From contig NC_057768.1 of the NCBI RefSeq assembly GCF_010389155.1, positions 42,511,633 through 42,575,632 of the forward strand: a stretch of DNA of 64,000 bases. The letters run 5' to 3'. Positions within the stretch are counted from its first letter, which is position 1, and the number at the start of each line of letters is the position of its first letter. Positions 1 to 11,900 of the stretch are shown here, one piece after another. Source of the stretch: Erigeron canadensis. Taxonomy: Eukaryota > Streptophyta > Magnoliopsida > Asterales > Asteraceae. The notes beneath the pieces are model-generated. The model made no database searches, was not told where the DNA came from, and was given only the letters and a program-made list of their open reading frames with translations. Both the position numbers and the translations under genes were made by a program.

Positions 1-1
1 C

Positions 2-2131
2 GTCTTGATGAAGTACACTTATGTTATTGCATGTCAGATATATGGGACTCAAAAGGCCAAAAAGGATCCTCATGCTGACGAGATTTTGTATTTGATGAAA
101 AACAATGAAGCTCTCCGTGTTGCATATGTTGATGAGGTGGTGGTGCAAGACAGAACTGAGTATTATTCTGTTCTGGTGAAGTATGATCGGGATATTGAAA
201 AAGAAGTTGAAATTTATCGTGTCAAGTTGCCAGGTCCTTTGAAGCTTGGGGAGGGAAAACCTGAGAATCAAAACCATGCTCTTATTTTCACTCGGGGAGA
301 TGCAGTTCAAACTATAGATATGAATCAAGATAATTATTTTGAAGAGGCTCTTAAAATAAGGAATTTACTTGAGGAATACAAGCAGAAATATGGTCTTCGT
401 AAGCCAAATATATTGGGAGTCAGAGAAAATATCTTCACAGGTTCGGTCTCTTCACTTGCTTGGTTCATGTCAGCTCAAGAAACAAGTTTTGTAACATTGG
501 GTCAACGGGTTTTGGCAAACCCATTGAAAATCCGGTTGCATTATGGTCATCCTGATGTCTTTGATCGGTTTTGGTTCTTAACTCGTGGTGGAATCAGTAA
601 AGCTTCAAGATTGATTAACTTAAGTGAAGATATCTTTGCTGGGTTTAATTGCACATTAAGGGGTGGTAATGTGACTCACCATGAGTACATTCAAGTTGGA
701 AAAGGAAGAGACGTTGGATTAAACCAAGTATCTATGTTTGAAGCTAAAGTTGCAAGTGGGAACGGTGAGCAAGTACTTAGTAGAGATGTCTACAGATTGG
801 GTCATAGACTTGATTTCTTTAGAATGCTTTCATTTTTCTACACTACCGTTGGGTTCTTTTTCAACACGATGATGATTTCATTAACCGTGTACGCTTTTTT
901 GTGGGGACGGTTATACCTTGCACTAAGTGGAGTGGAGAATTCAGCTGCAGGCAATGCTGACACGAATAAAGCGTTGGGGACGATTTTAAACCAGCAGTTT
1001 ATAGTTCAACTTGGACTTTTTACTGCTTTACCCATGATTGTTGAAAACACTCTCGAGCTCGGGTTTCTTGCAGCCATTTGGGATTTCATAACAATGCAGC
1101 TTCAACTTTCTTCTGTGTTTTATACATTCTCCTTAGGAACCCGTTCTCATTACTTTGGGCGAACTATTCTTCATGGGGGTGCCAAATACCGGGCCACTGG
1201 TCGTGGTTTTGTGGTGCAACACAAGAAGTTTGCTGAGAATTATCGACTCTATGCTCGTAGCCATTTTATAAAAGCAATTGAGCTTGGTCTAATTTTGATT
1301 GTTTATGCTTCACATAGCCCTGTTGCTAAAGGAACATTCACTTATATTGCATTGACCATCTCGAGTTGGTTCCTTGTGGTTTCATGGATTATGGCACCGT
1401 TTGTGTTCAATCCCTCCGGGTTTGATTGGTTAAAAACAGTTTATGATTATGATGATTTTATGAGCTGGATATGGTTTCGAGGGGGTGTGTTTGCAAAGTC
1501 TGAAGAGAGTTGGGAACAATGGTGGTATGAAGAACAGGACCATTTGAGGACTACTGGTTTATTTGGAAAGCTGTTTGAAATCATTTTGGATTTAAGGTTT
1601 TTCTTTTTTCAATACGGGATTGTTTACCAATTGGGAATTGCTGCAGGTAGCAGAAGCGTTGCTGTTTACATACTTTCTTGGATTTATGTGGTTGTGGTTC
1701 TTGGAATCTATTTGATTATAATATACGCCCGTGATAAGTATTCTGCAAGAGAACACGTCTATTATCGGTTGGTTCAGTTTCTCGTGATTGTTCTTGGTAT
1801 ACTTATAATAATCGCTTTGAAGGAGTTTACACAGTTCAAGTTTATTGATATTCTCACGAGTCTGTTGGCATTTCTTCCCACTGGGTGGGGTTGTCTTTTG
1901 ATTGCTCAAGTATTCCGACCCATTTTGGAAAAAACTATGATCTGGGGGACTGTTGTTTCTGTGGCCCGCACTTATGATACTATATTTGGCGTTATTGTCT
2001 TGACCCCAGTGGCGGTCTTATCATGGATGCCCGGTTTCCAGTCTATGCAAACCAGAATTCTGTTCAACGAAGCGTTTAGTAGAGGTTTGCGGATTTTCCA
2101 GATTGTTGTTGGAAAGAAATCCAAAAGCTGA
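2..2131 (+). CDS. Callose synthase (glucan synthase-like), C-terminal part
   Basis: The frame is open from the left edge, so this is the 3' end of a larger gene; about 709 residues are present, while family members are usually 1,750-1,950. Callose synthases are plasma-membrane enzymes making 1,3-beta-glucan from UDP-glucose at cell plates, plasmodesmata, pollen and wound sites. Family-typical stretches are visible: YVIACQIYGTQKAKKDPHA at the start, LGVRENIFTGSVSSLAWFMS, HPDVFDRFWFLTRGGISKAS, HYFGRTILHGGAKYRATGRG, and the ending SMQTRILFNEAFSRGL. Several hydrophobic segments follow the cytosolic domain, as expected for the C-terminal membrane bundle. The uninterrupted 2.1 kb reading frame argues for the intron-poor CalS11/CalS12 (GSL1/GSL5) clade rather than the ~40-exon members; this is inference. 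No frame damage is seen. The ending KKSKS is followed by TGA at 2129-2131. Confidence 0.95.
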   Translation, partial: VLMKYTYVIACQIYGTQKAKKDPHADEILYLMKNNEALRVAYVDEVVVQDRTEYYSVLVKYDRDIEKEVEIYRVKLPGPLKLGEGKPENQNHALIFTRGDAVQTIDMNQDNYFEEALKIRNLLEEYKQKYGLRKPNILGVRENIFTGSVSSLAWFMSAQETSFVTLGQRVLANPLKIRLHYGHPDVFDRFWFLTRGGISKASRLINLSEDIFAGFNCTLRGGNVTHHEYIQVGKGRDVGLNQVSMFEAKVASGNGEQVLSRDVYRLGHRLDFFRMLSFFYTTVGFFFNTMMISLTVYAFLWGRLYLALSGVENSAAGNADTNKALGTILNQQFIVQLGLFTALPMIVENTLELGFLAAIWDFITMQLQLSSVFYTFSLGTRSHYFGRTILHGGAKYRATGRGFVVQHKKFAENYRLYARSHFIKAIELGLILIVYASHSPVAKGTFTYIALTISSWFLVVSWIMAPFVFNPSGFDWLKTVYDYDDFMSWIWFRGGVFAKSEESWEQWWYEEQDHLRTTGLFGKLFEIILDLRFFFFQYGIVYQLGIAAGSRSVAVYILSWIYVVVVLGIYLIIIYARDKYSAREHVYYRLVQFLVIVLGILIIIALKEFTQFKFIDILTSLLAFLPTGWGCLLIAQVFRPILEKTMIWGTVVSVARTYDTIFGVIVLTPVAVLSWMPGFQSMQTRILFNEAFSRGLRIFQIVVGKKSKS

Positions 2132-2460
2132 TTATTATCAAGGTAAAGATATTTAGGTTTATTATGTGTAGTTGTTTGTTGCTTAATGTTCATTCGTAAT
2201 CAATTTTAACTCTTTGTTGCAGGCGTTGGCTCAGACGAACACATTTTTATTTGTAGAGTTTGTATATCTTCTGCTTTCAGATTCTTACAGAAGAAGCAGA
2301 CTGCCCCTTTCAATGTTTTATACGTAGGTATATGTCCTATCTTTTCTTGCTGTTATATTCACATTCAGGTCTTATGTTGGATTGAATGATTTTGAATATA
2401 ATGTGTCACATTTGTGCTGAACTTCTGTTGAACAATTTGCAGTCTTGATGTTGGCAACGA
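2132..2460 (+). other. Callose synthase 3' UTR with a probable UTR intron
   Basis: Twelve bases after the stop a donor-like AG|GTAAAG occurs at 2143 and an acceptor TTGCAG ends at 2222, suggesting an intron of about 80 bp in the 3' UTR. The end of the transcript cannot be fixed from sequence alone. Confidence 0.4.
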
Positions 2461-2540
2461 TGGAAGTATATACCATTAACTTGAGATGCAGTACAGGTTC
2501 TTTTTTCTTATTAATATGAAGGGTACTTTTATATTTGAAA

Positions 2541-2600
2541 TGAGCAATTAAACAACAGTTGTATTAGGTATGAGCAATTAAACAACAGTTGTATTAGGTA
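2541..2600. repeat. Exact 2 x 30 bp tandem duplication
   Basis: Bases 2541-2570 are repeated without change at 2571-2600 (unit starts TGAGCAATTAAACAACAG). It lies downstream of the callose synthase gene. Confidence 0.95.
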
Positions 2601-3357
2601 TTTTCCTGTGAAGTGACAGCATTCCTAGATTATTCTTGGTAGTAGAGGTAGATGGGAGAAAACAAGTTGAATCATTCTGTATTTTGGCTTTTTTTTGTTG
2701 TTGAAGTTTTAGCCATGAAGCTTTACATGAAGTAGATTTGAGTTCATTATACTGCATGTGTGATATGTTTAGCAAAATTTGACAACTATTATTGTACTAT
2801 AGTTATTGGTATGGGGTCTTGTCATTTTTTATGTTGATATGATTTTTCCTATTCTGTTGACCACTACAAATGTCGCCTAATGGTCGGATATCTTGATAGC
2901 CCCGGAATAGGTCTTGGACCATGTATATCCGAGTCAAATACTCACCCTCCCAGGTAACCTGAACCGGAAATATCTCACCTGTTTATCTGTTCTTTTGTTT
3001 TTCCCATCAATCAATTCTTTAATGTAGCTATTGCCATGTTCTGTTTTGGTAATTTGGTTCTATCTATTGTGTCAAATTGTAGTGTAGATGTGGATATTCA
3101 ATATCGACATTGATGCCCAACTTATAAACTCTGTAGGAGTCTTTAGGCCACTGCAGTAATCTTCAATTTTCAATAGTATTGCTTTAAAAAAGTCAAGGTT
3201 TCTAGCTCATTTTAGACAAGTTACTGATATGTAGGGTATATAAGCGTTAGTTTTTGTATTTGTTACTCATAAAGGAATTCAACTACTACCGATTTTATGT
3301 AGCTTTGGAGACTAGTAGCCATTGATGATACTGGTTGATTACGAGTTTGATTGATGG
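2601..3357. other. Intergenic, no gene recognised
   Basis: AT-rich sequence without a convincing reading frame, RNA gene or transposon end. Confidence 0.5.
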
Positions 3358-3359
3358 CC

Positions 3360-3535
3360 ATATATAAAATTAACTAACGCGAAAGGTTAGTGCCTATTCG
3401 TCATTAGAAGAAAGATTGATAAGTATCATAAACGGGTTTTGGAGTTAACGAGCAAGTGGTGAATGGGTAAAACTAACTTTGGTGTAGCAGGCTGAGTTGG
3501 ATTTAGCTGATTTATCACGACTAACTTTTACTTTT
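3360..3535. repeat. ~175 bp direct repeat, left copy
   Basis: Starts ATATATAAAATTAACTAACG and matches 14352-14528 nearly base for base. The pair flanks the first duplicated peptide module plus the copia insertion. Just past it, GTTGGATTTAGCTGATTTATC (3496-3516) is repeated at 3536-3556, so the junction carries a small templated duplication. Confidence 0.9.
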
Positions 3536-4130
3536 GTTGGATTTAGCTGATTTATCTAATTTGAATCTTTTATTTCAATTCTTCTTAGACAAGTTTTTTT
3601 ATTTTAAAAATTTTTCATGGATTTGGGAATTTTTTGGAGTTAGAGTTTTTTTTTAATATTTCAAAGCATATCTAAAAAGAATTATTACTTTGAAAGAAGC
3701 TTATAAAAGCCCCCAAATGCTTTTATCGAAAGTTATTTTCAGGAGTTTACACACTTCGAATAAATTAATAAAAAAATTACCATATTAAAAGAGAACTACT
3801 TGTCATATTAAACAATGACATAAACTTATATCGCACGAAAGAAAGGGGCGAATCGAACTGACAAGTTATTTTTGTACTATTGAAACTTAAAAAAAAAAAT
3901 TATGGTAAAGAATAAATGAAAATGATACATTAGTATACTCTTCTTATACTCCGATCCTAGTTTACATGGTACTAAAAGAATTTTAAGAACAATGGGATGA
4001 ATACACGAATCCAGCAGCAAATTACTATTTTCTTTCGTAATTCCGATTCGTTAATAGTAATCGATCCATTGAGAGTACATGCAATAATAGTTTATTGACT
4101 TGACGTGATATTCAAATGAGCCGTTTGTAT

Positions 4131-4325
4131 TTACAAGCGTGAAAAGTTTGAGCCGATAGGGAAGTAAGCAACGGGAATTGGTGCACTTTTGTTTCCACTC
4201 TTGCCTTTTGCTTCCTGACTACCATCGACCTTATGAGCTTTACTCGACACATCAATATTATCATTGATTACCTTGTTTGACGAACCCGAGAAACAACTGA
4301 AAAAACTTGATACGATAAAAGCCAT
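4131..4325 (-). CDS. VAYFP small peptide gene A1 (64 aa)
   Basis: An intronless 64-residue frame, one of five related minus-strand genes in the window. I do not recognise a named family. Visible features: a hydrophobic N-terminus with FFSCFSGSS around residues 7-15, a hydrophilic lysine- and serine-rich middle, and a conserved C-terminal block APIPVAYFPIGSNFSRL. A 4-codon longer start exists at 4337, but the ATG at 4325 matches the other copies. A TATA-like element (TATAAAT on the minus strand, 4465-4471) lies 140 bp upstream, and a W-box core TTGACT at 4541-4546. It differs from copy A2 by two residues. The N-terminal cysteine next to hydrophobic residues could allow lipidation, but a signal peptide is not convincing. 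Function unknown. Confidence 0.75.
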   Translation of the reverse strand: MAFIVSSFFSCFSGSSNKVINDNIDVSSKAHKVDGSQEAKGKSGNKSAPIPVAYFPIGSNFSRL

Positions 4326-4464
4326 CTTAATTAACAAAGAAACTGAAGTCTTCTTGTAATGTTAATTTATAGATTTTTGAGTGATTTTAGTTAGGTGTAA
4401 TAGGAGTGTTTTGTAATGCGTTTTAATTAATTTATGATGAAACATACAACCAAATCCATGTCAT

Positions 4465-4471
4465 ATTTATA
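4465..4471 (-). promoter_or_regulatory. TATA box of peptide gene A1
   Basis: TATAAAT on the minus strand, 140 bp before the ATG. The same element in the same context (minus-strand TATAAATATGAC) is found before copies A2, C and D. Confidence 0.55.
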
Positions 4472-4540
4472 ACCAGATTGACTTTATCTTTCTTGGAAAT
4501 TTCTTATATTTTCTTGGCTTGGGAAGGAGGTTTTGAAATG

Positions 4541-4546
4541 AGTCAA
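4541..4546 (-). promoter_or_regulatory. W-box core upstream of peptide gene A1
   Basis: TTGACT on the minus strand, 70-76 bp above the TATA element. W-boxes bind WRKY factors, which act in defence and wound responses. Equivalents exist at 20649-20654, 18031-18036 and 25374-25379 before copies A2, C and D; none was seen for B. Confidence 0.45.
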
Positions 4547-5612
4547 AATAGATAACTCACGCATTTCTTGTGAGTCAAATATATGAACGGGTTATTTAAG
4601 CAAAAAGCCAAAATGCCATCGAACGTAATTGGTCCTTATGGTCTTGAATATCCCCATATATATATATGTCAACATTTATAGTACTTGTTGAATATTTAGA
4701 GAAACTTTCTTATAGAAAAAACATTGTCGAACCGGCCTCAAATTAGTATTGGGGCTAATTTTTAGTGGTATTGGGGCTAGGATTCCCCTCATTTATTTTT
4801 TTTAAACTGTTAAAACAATAATTAAATAAAACTAATAAAATAAAATTGGTAAAATATTATATATCGTGGTCCTCATGATTTTGAATGAGTAAAAATCTAC
4901 ACTTGGTAGTTGTTGGTGAAAGCCGATAACTTATAGCTGTAGCAGAAAGCTGATAGATTAAATCTTTTAAAATATATAAAGTGTTTAGCAGTTTAGCTAA
5001 AACTTTTAATAAATTGAGTAAAATGATAAAAATAGACATAGATTAAATATACTTAACACATATAAAAAAACTCTAACTTTTATAAAAGAGTTAATAATTG
5101 TGTCATTTTAATTTATTTATTTTACTAATTTACCTTTTTTAATTGTATATAGATTCAATTTCCTTATTAAACTTTAAATTAAACCCCTAACTTTTACAAA
5201 AGAGTTTATAACCTTATATGGATTTATCGTTTTTCTCATTAATATTGTCTTTATTTCATTCTCAATTCTTCAACTCCTATGAGTTATATTACTTATAATA
5301 ATAAGTTATCAACTTAAAACTTAAAAAATACGATCAGAAATCACAAGCTATTTGCCGTCATTCACTATGCTTACAGGTTTCGATTTTCATGTGATTTAAA
5401 AATCTAAGGTAAATTCAAAATTCTAACTAAACATATAATATAATTATCATTACTGTTTATTATAATTTAGCTTAAATAACCATAGTTTATTTCATACTCA
5501 CAATTTATGTATGAGGCATATTTGAATTTGTTTATGATAAAATCTATATAGCCACCGTACATCATACGGGTATTAGGACTAGTATATATAATTAAGCGCG
5601 GAGAGAAGATAG

Positions 5613-5896
5613 TGTTGGGTTAAACCAGGCCCGGCCCAAACCGGGTTTATTAGTTTATTTTATTTTAAGTCAGCAAGAGTCAGTTTATTTGAGTCGGTCA
5701 ATTGTTTGTTTGAGTCTTCCTTTTGAGTCGGTCATAGTGGTAGTCACGGGTTATGGTTATCAGGTAGTTTCCGATATTTAGGGTAATCATTGAGTAGTGG
5801 TGTTCGTGTCTTGTAAGGCTATTTAAGCCATCGTTTGTTATCAATGAAGTTATCACATTTAGAGTCAGAATAATTAGGTATCGCTTGTTTACAACA
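5613..5896 (+). repeat. 5' LTR of copia element 1
   Basis: 284 bp, TG...CA. Differs from the 3' LTR by two substitutions near the start (in the GGCCCGGCCC/GGCCCGACCC stretch and the next few bases) and one near CACATTT/CAAATTT. Confidence 0.97.
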
Positions 5897-5898
5897 AG

Positions 5899-5911
5899 TG
5901 GTATCAGAGAC
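5899..5911 (+). other. Primer-binding site, copia element 1
   Basis: TGGTATCAGAGAC two bases after the LTR, complementary to the 3' end of plant initiator methionine tRNA, the usual copia primer. Confidence 0.9.
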
Positions 5912-5944
5912 AGGTTGAGTGATCCACACATCAGAGAGATTACG

Positions 5945-8900
5945 ATGGCTGAAGGAAACACTTCTCAGAACTTTGTCATTCCCAAATTTGATGGTGACTA
6001 TGATCATTGGAGTCTGATCATGGAGAATCTGATGCGATCAAAGGAGTACTGGCAAGCGATTGAAGTAGGCTATGTTGAGCCTAGGGCAGGAGACCAAATC
6101 TCAGAAGCAAGACGAAAGGAATTGGATGATATGAAGCTCATCGACTTGAAGGCATTGAACTACCTGTTCTACTCAATTGATAAGAACATCCTCAAAACCA
6201 TTACCAACAAGCAAACAGCGAAGCAACTGTGGGAAGCCATGAAAGTCAAGTACAGAGGTAATGCACGAGTAAAGAAGGCTCAATTGCAGAGGCTGAGGCG
6301 GGAGTTTGAAACTCTCGAGATGAAGACAGGTGAGTCCATAACGGAGTATTTTGGCAGAGTCATGACTTTGTCGAATGCGATGAGGACCAGTGGAGAAGAG
6401 ATGACAGAAGAAAAGATTGTGGAAAAGGTTCTTCGAACCCTTACTCCAAACTTCAATTTTGTTGTCTGCTCGATCGAGGAATCCAAGGACTTGGATACTC
6501 TATCTGTGGACGAGTTGCAAAGCTCTTTAATGGTTCAGGAGCAAAAACTTGTGAGACAAGAAGTTGATGAGCATGCTTTGAAGATCAATACCTGGAATCA
6601 GGGATCAACATACGGAAGAGGAAGAGGAGGCTTTGGAAGAGGTAGAGGTCGTGGTCGAGGCAGGGGTAGAGGAAGCCTTGACAAGGCTTCAATTGAATGC
6701 TACAAGTGCCATCAAAAGGGGCACTTCCAGTTTGAATGCACCCAAGATGACAAAGGGGCCAACTATGCAGAATTTGATGAAAACGAAGAACTCGTGTTGA
6801 TGGCACACATTCAGGAACTCGAAAGTGAAGAAAGAGGTTACTGGTTCCTTGATTCTGCATGCTCGAACCACATGACAGGTATGAAAAGTTGGTTTACTCA
6901 CTTAGATGAAAACACTAGGCACTTTGTCAAATTAGGAAATGGGCTAAGGCTAAATGTCAATGGAGTGGGTGATATCTGTTTTGAAATTAATGGAATCACT
7001 CATGTCCTCACCAATGTGTATTATGTTCCAAAATTGACCTCAAACCTAATAAGTGTGGGTCAACTACAAGATAAAGGGGTCAAAGTGGTTATTGAAAGAG
7101 GGGAATGTAGCATCTTTCACCCACATAGGGGGTTGATCATCCAGTCTAAAATGACCAAGAACAGAATGTTTATTGTATATGGGACAAAGAAGAATGGCCC
7201 TGCTCATTGCTTACAAACGAGTGTAGTTAACAACACACATATTTGGCACAAGCGGTTTGGGCACGTGAATCACAAAACAATCAAAACAATGCAGTACAAA
7301 CATATGGTGATTGGGATGCCTCAAGTATGTGGAAGAACAGAGATGTGTGAAATGTGTAACATTGGGAAGCAAAGCAGAATAGCCATTCCAAGACAAACAA
7401 ACTGGCATTCTACTGAAAGGCTCGAGCTTGTACACACGGATCTATGCGGCCCAATCAAACCTACAACACAAAGTGGGAAGAGGTATGTTCTTGTCTTCAC
7501 TGATGATTTCACTCGGAAAACATGGGTATATGTACTAGGAAGTAAAAATGAAAGTTTTGATATGTTTAAGAAGTTTAGAGCTGTAGTAGAAAATGAAGTG
7601 GGTACTAAGCTAAGAACTCTTAGAAGTGATAGGGGAGGAGAATTCACCTGACATGCTTTTAACACATATTGTGAGGAGCAGGGAATTAGGAGATAGCTTA
7701 CTGCGGCATATACCCCTCAGCAAAACGGGGTAGCCGAGCGCAGAAACCGAACTCTAATGAACATGGTTCGGTGTCTATTAGTTGAAAGAAATGTTCCTAA
7801 AAGATTTTGGGCAGAAGCTACGATTTGGGCATGTCATATTTTGAATCGGTGTATGTCAAGAGCACTGGATGAACAGGTTCCAGAAGAAAAGTGGTCAGGT
7901 AACAAGCCAAATGTAGAGTACTTCCGGGTGTTTGGGTGTGTGGCCCATGTTCATGTCCCAGAACAGCTACGCACCAAACTTGACCCTAAAAGTCATAAAT
8001 GTGTGTTGTTTGGTGTAAGTTCTGGATCCAAGGCCTACCGGTTATATGACCCAGTCCAAAAGAAAATAGTGATCAGCAGAGATGTGTTGTTTGAAGAGGA
8101 CAAACAATGGGATTGGGAGAACACAAAAGAAATTGCAGAAGATTTGATTATTGAAGGTGATGAAGAACCATTACACTCAAGCAATGGTGTCGTGAATGAA
8201 GATACTTCCCATCAGGAACCAGAAACTCGAGAAACGAATCAAATACACCCACAAGAGCAAAGGGAACATGAAAATGCATAGATTAGTCCAGCAGAAATTG
8301 AACAATTGGCAACTGAAATATCTGTTCCAGCAAGAAACTCAACAACAACAGCAGTTGCAGAATCCTGTACTCGATCAAGACAAAAACCGGTATGGATGAA
8401 AGATTATCAAATGGGAAAAGATCTATCAGACGATGATTATGCTATGTACACCTCTCTAGGTGATCCAACATCCTTCGAAGAAGCTATACAGGAAGAAAAG
8501 TGGTTAAAGGCAATGCAAGATGAGATGTTGGCAATCGAGAAGAATGATACATGGAAACTTGTGAATGCTCCAGCTGATATCACACCAATTGGAGTCAAAT
8601 GACTCTATAAAACAAAGCTGAATGAAAAGGGAAATGTTGACAAGTATAAAGCTCGATTGGTAGTGAAGGGTTGCTCACAACGTAAAGGCATTGACTACGA
8701 AGAGGTATTTGCCCCTGTAGCCAGATGGGATACTATAAAAACTATGCTAGCAATTGCAGCTCAAGAGGACTGGAAGGTATTTCAGTTAGATGTGAAGAGT
8801 GCGTTTCTAAATGGAATCTTGAATGAGACGGTCTATGTACACCAACCTCAAGGTTTTACAAAGGTTGGGGATGAGTCAAAGGTATATAAGTTGAAAAAAG

Positions 8901-11900
8901 CATTGTATGGGTAAAACAAGCCCCACGGGCTTGGTTTAACCGAATTGAAGCTTACTTTAAGCGAGAAGGTTTCAAACAAAGCCGCTATGATCATACCCTC
9001 TTCGTGAAGAAAGTGTGGAACAACATTCTGGTGGTTAGTTTATATGTTGATGATTTGATATTTGCAGGAAACAACACCATGTTTTGTGAGACTTTTAAGA
9101 AGTCTATGCAAAAAGAGTTTGAGATGACTGATTTGGGAGTGATGAAATATTTCTTGGGAGTGGAGGTGAAGCAAACACAAGATGGTATACACATGTGTCA
9201 AAAGAAGTACATTAATGAAGTCATAGGAAGGTTTGAGATGGAAGATTCGCATGTGGTGGCAAATCCTATTGTTCCTGGCACACTGCTGACTAAGGAAGGG
9301 GTAGGGGAGGAAGTTGATCCTGTACTGTACAAGAAGTTGATTGGAAGTCTCATGTATGTAACAGTGACCCGTCCTGACCTAGCCTATGTGGTAGGGTTAC
9401 TGTCTCGATTCATGGTAAAGCCAAACAATGAACACTTGGATGCAGCCAAAAGAGTCTTGAGATACTTAAAGGGAACCAGCAGTTTTGGGTTGTTTTATGA
9501 AAGAAGAGGTGATGCAAAATTAAAGATTTACACTGATAGTGATTATGCCAGGGATATTGTGTAACAACCGTACTTTTAATATTATATATGTGCTAGTTAG
9601 GTTGTTTACGTTCCCGCAAGCCCTAGTTATACTTGAAGCTAGTAGGTAATGCCCCAAATTAGTAATCTAAAGCTAATGATATGTAAAAGAATTTCCTAAT
9701 GAAAGTACCTCGGAACAAAAATTTTTAGAAGTGATCAATCGATGCGATAATAATAACTTAAGGCTCGCAAATTGAGATACCAATCAAAATTCCTATGGAT
9801 TGCCCAACAAATCAAAAATAAAACCAAATCAAGAGGATATGATCATGATAAATAAAATTTTCAACTAAAAATATAATTGGACGTATTATGTACGTAAAAG
9901 CGTCGAAAACTTAATAAGTAAGCATATAAGCTTAAAAATTAATACAAATTTACAACCAATGACCTATGTAACCAACTAAAAATACAAAAATATATCCACA
10001 CACATAAATATACATGACTTATACACATATATACATATTCCTAAGTAAAACAACCAATTAATTACCTTTTACTAACAAAACACTTACAAATTAAATCCAC
10101 ACTTAACATATACCTACACTTATACTTATACAACAAAACTTTATAAAAAAAATAAAATGTGTCTCTCCCTTTTCCCCCTCCTTTTGGCCGTTCCCCCCCC
10201 CCCCCCTTAGATACACACACACACTTAATTCAAAATACACACACTTCCAAGGAATTTAACACTCAAACTCTCTCTTCCCCAACACACACATAACTCATTT
10301 TCTCTCAAAAACTCTTCCTTTTCTCCCTCTCTCCCTCTTGAATTTCGGCAGCCATTAGAGAAGGAAGAACAAGACTAAAAACTCATCTAAACACTTGATA
10401 ATAATAAGGGTTGTAGGTTAGATAAACAAAGGGTTGATTCAAGAATAGTTTAAGGGTGTTTCAAGTGTTGAATAAGGGTATTCTTGGAGATATAGGCCAC
10501 GAAAATCTGCCATTTTTCATCATCTAGAAGTGATCTTCAAGGGTATATATCTTCATCTCTTTATTAGATTAATCTTGTTCTTGTTTATATTAAAAAGGTT
10601 TTATCAAAAGATTGTGTTTTCTTTATGTTTTCTTTTGAATATACACTTGATGAGGGCAAAGTTGATAGGATCTTTCTTTCCATGCTCATGCATGTTGAAT
10701 CCATGAAGAAAGATCCAAGGATTCAACTAGTTTAAGACCCAAAAGTGTGGATATAAGTTTAATAGTCTTTGATGTGATTTTCCTTTGAAAGATGGCTATA
10801 TTCATACATATTATGAAAGTAATATTTCTGGAAATATTTATAAAAATATAGATTTTATTGATAAAGTGTTGGATCTATAAAAGCTAGCATCAAAAATTTT
10901 TATATAAAAAGATGAACATGATGTATAAATATTTGTATATATATTTTTGGAATATTTCATGAAAAATATATTTTTATGTTGATGGATTTTTGATAGTTAA
11001 AGCTTTATGTTAAAAAGTATTGATTTAAGTGCATATATGCTAGATTTAAGAAGGTTGGATTATTGTTTGAATTATGAGATGAAGCTAGGCTTTTCATAAG
11101 TGAAAAATGTGTTAAAATCAAAGTTAATATTCGGTAAAAATTATGGTAATAACAAAAATATGATTATAGAACAAACAAGGCAAAATAGGCTTGAAATCGA
11201 AAACCGAAAACTTGTTAAAATGCATCTTGAGCACACACATGCACCATAACTATATGACCATGAAAATGTGATGAACATACTGGAAATATGACATATTAAA
11301 AGTATAAAACTCAAGTCATTTGATGCATGGCAAGAATAAGCTCAAAAATAGTCTTTTCGGGTCAAATAATCACCAAACGAAAGCACAAAATTGCACATAG
11401 CACACCACCACCACAATCACGACTTAGGTCATCAAAATATGATGGACATTCTGGACAAAATGAAATAAGAACAAAAATCCCTTTTGAAGCATTTAAATTG
11501 GTTGAGAAATGAGGCAAAAATCACTATTTCGGTAAACGATTTTATGTTTAAAAGTCCTCAAATTATAAGAACACAAGAGAGATTGAATGGTTACAAATTT
11601 TATTTGATAAAAGTTGCCTAAAAAGGGTCTGGGATTTTAGACAAAAGCTCTTGTGATGATTTCTAAGTGTTTTTATAATTTAGTGAATTTAAAAGGGATT
11701 TTAAGGAATAAATAAATCAATAATAAATTATATAAATCATGAACTTGGACAAAATCACATAAATAGGATTAAAATAACTTAAACCTACTGGAGAAAAGTA
11801 ATTTCAAGGAAAGAACCAAGTTTTACATAATTTAAGAATGACTAACTAAGTTAAAAATCACTAATTAATCACTATTATTAAATAAATAAGTAATAAAGCT

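Larger units (their letters stand above)
3558..5612. repeat. Segmental duplication copy A1
   Basis: About 2 kb aligns collinearly with 19698-21714, with only scattered substitutions and small indels. It carries peptide gene A1 and its promoter. The right part of the copy was cut off by the copia insertion at 5612/5613 and resumes at 14252-14319. Confidence 0.93.

Noticed and set aside
4857..5039. Identical 60-codon minus-strand frames here and at 20958-21140
   Set aside because: Identity follows from the segmental duplication; low-complexity hydrophobic/lysine product, with no homologue outside the duplicated block.
11327..11512. 61-codon frame in the nested LTR
   Set aside because: Lies in non-coding LTR sequence and has no recognisable domain.
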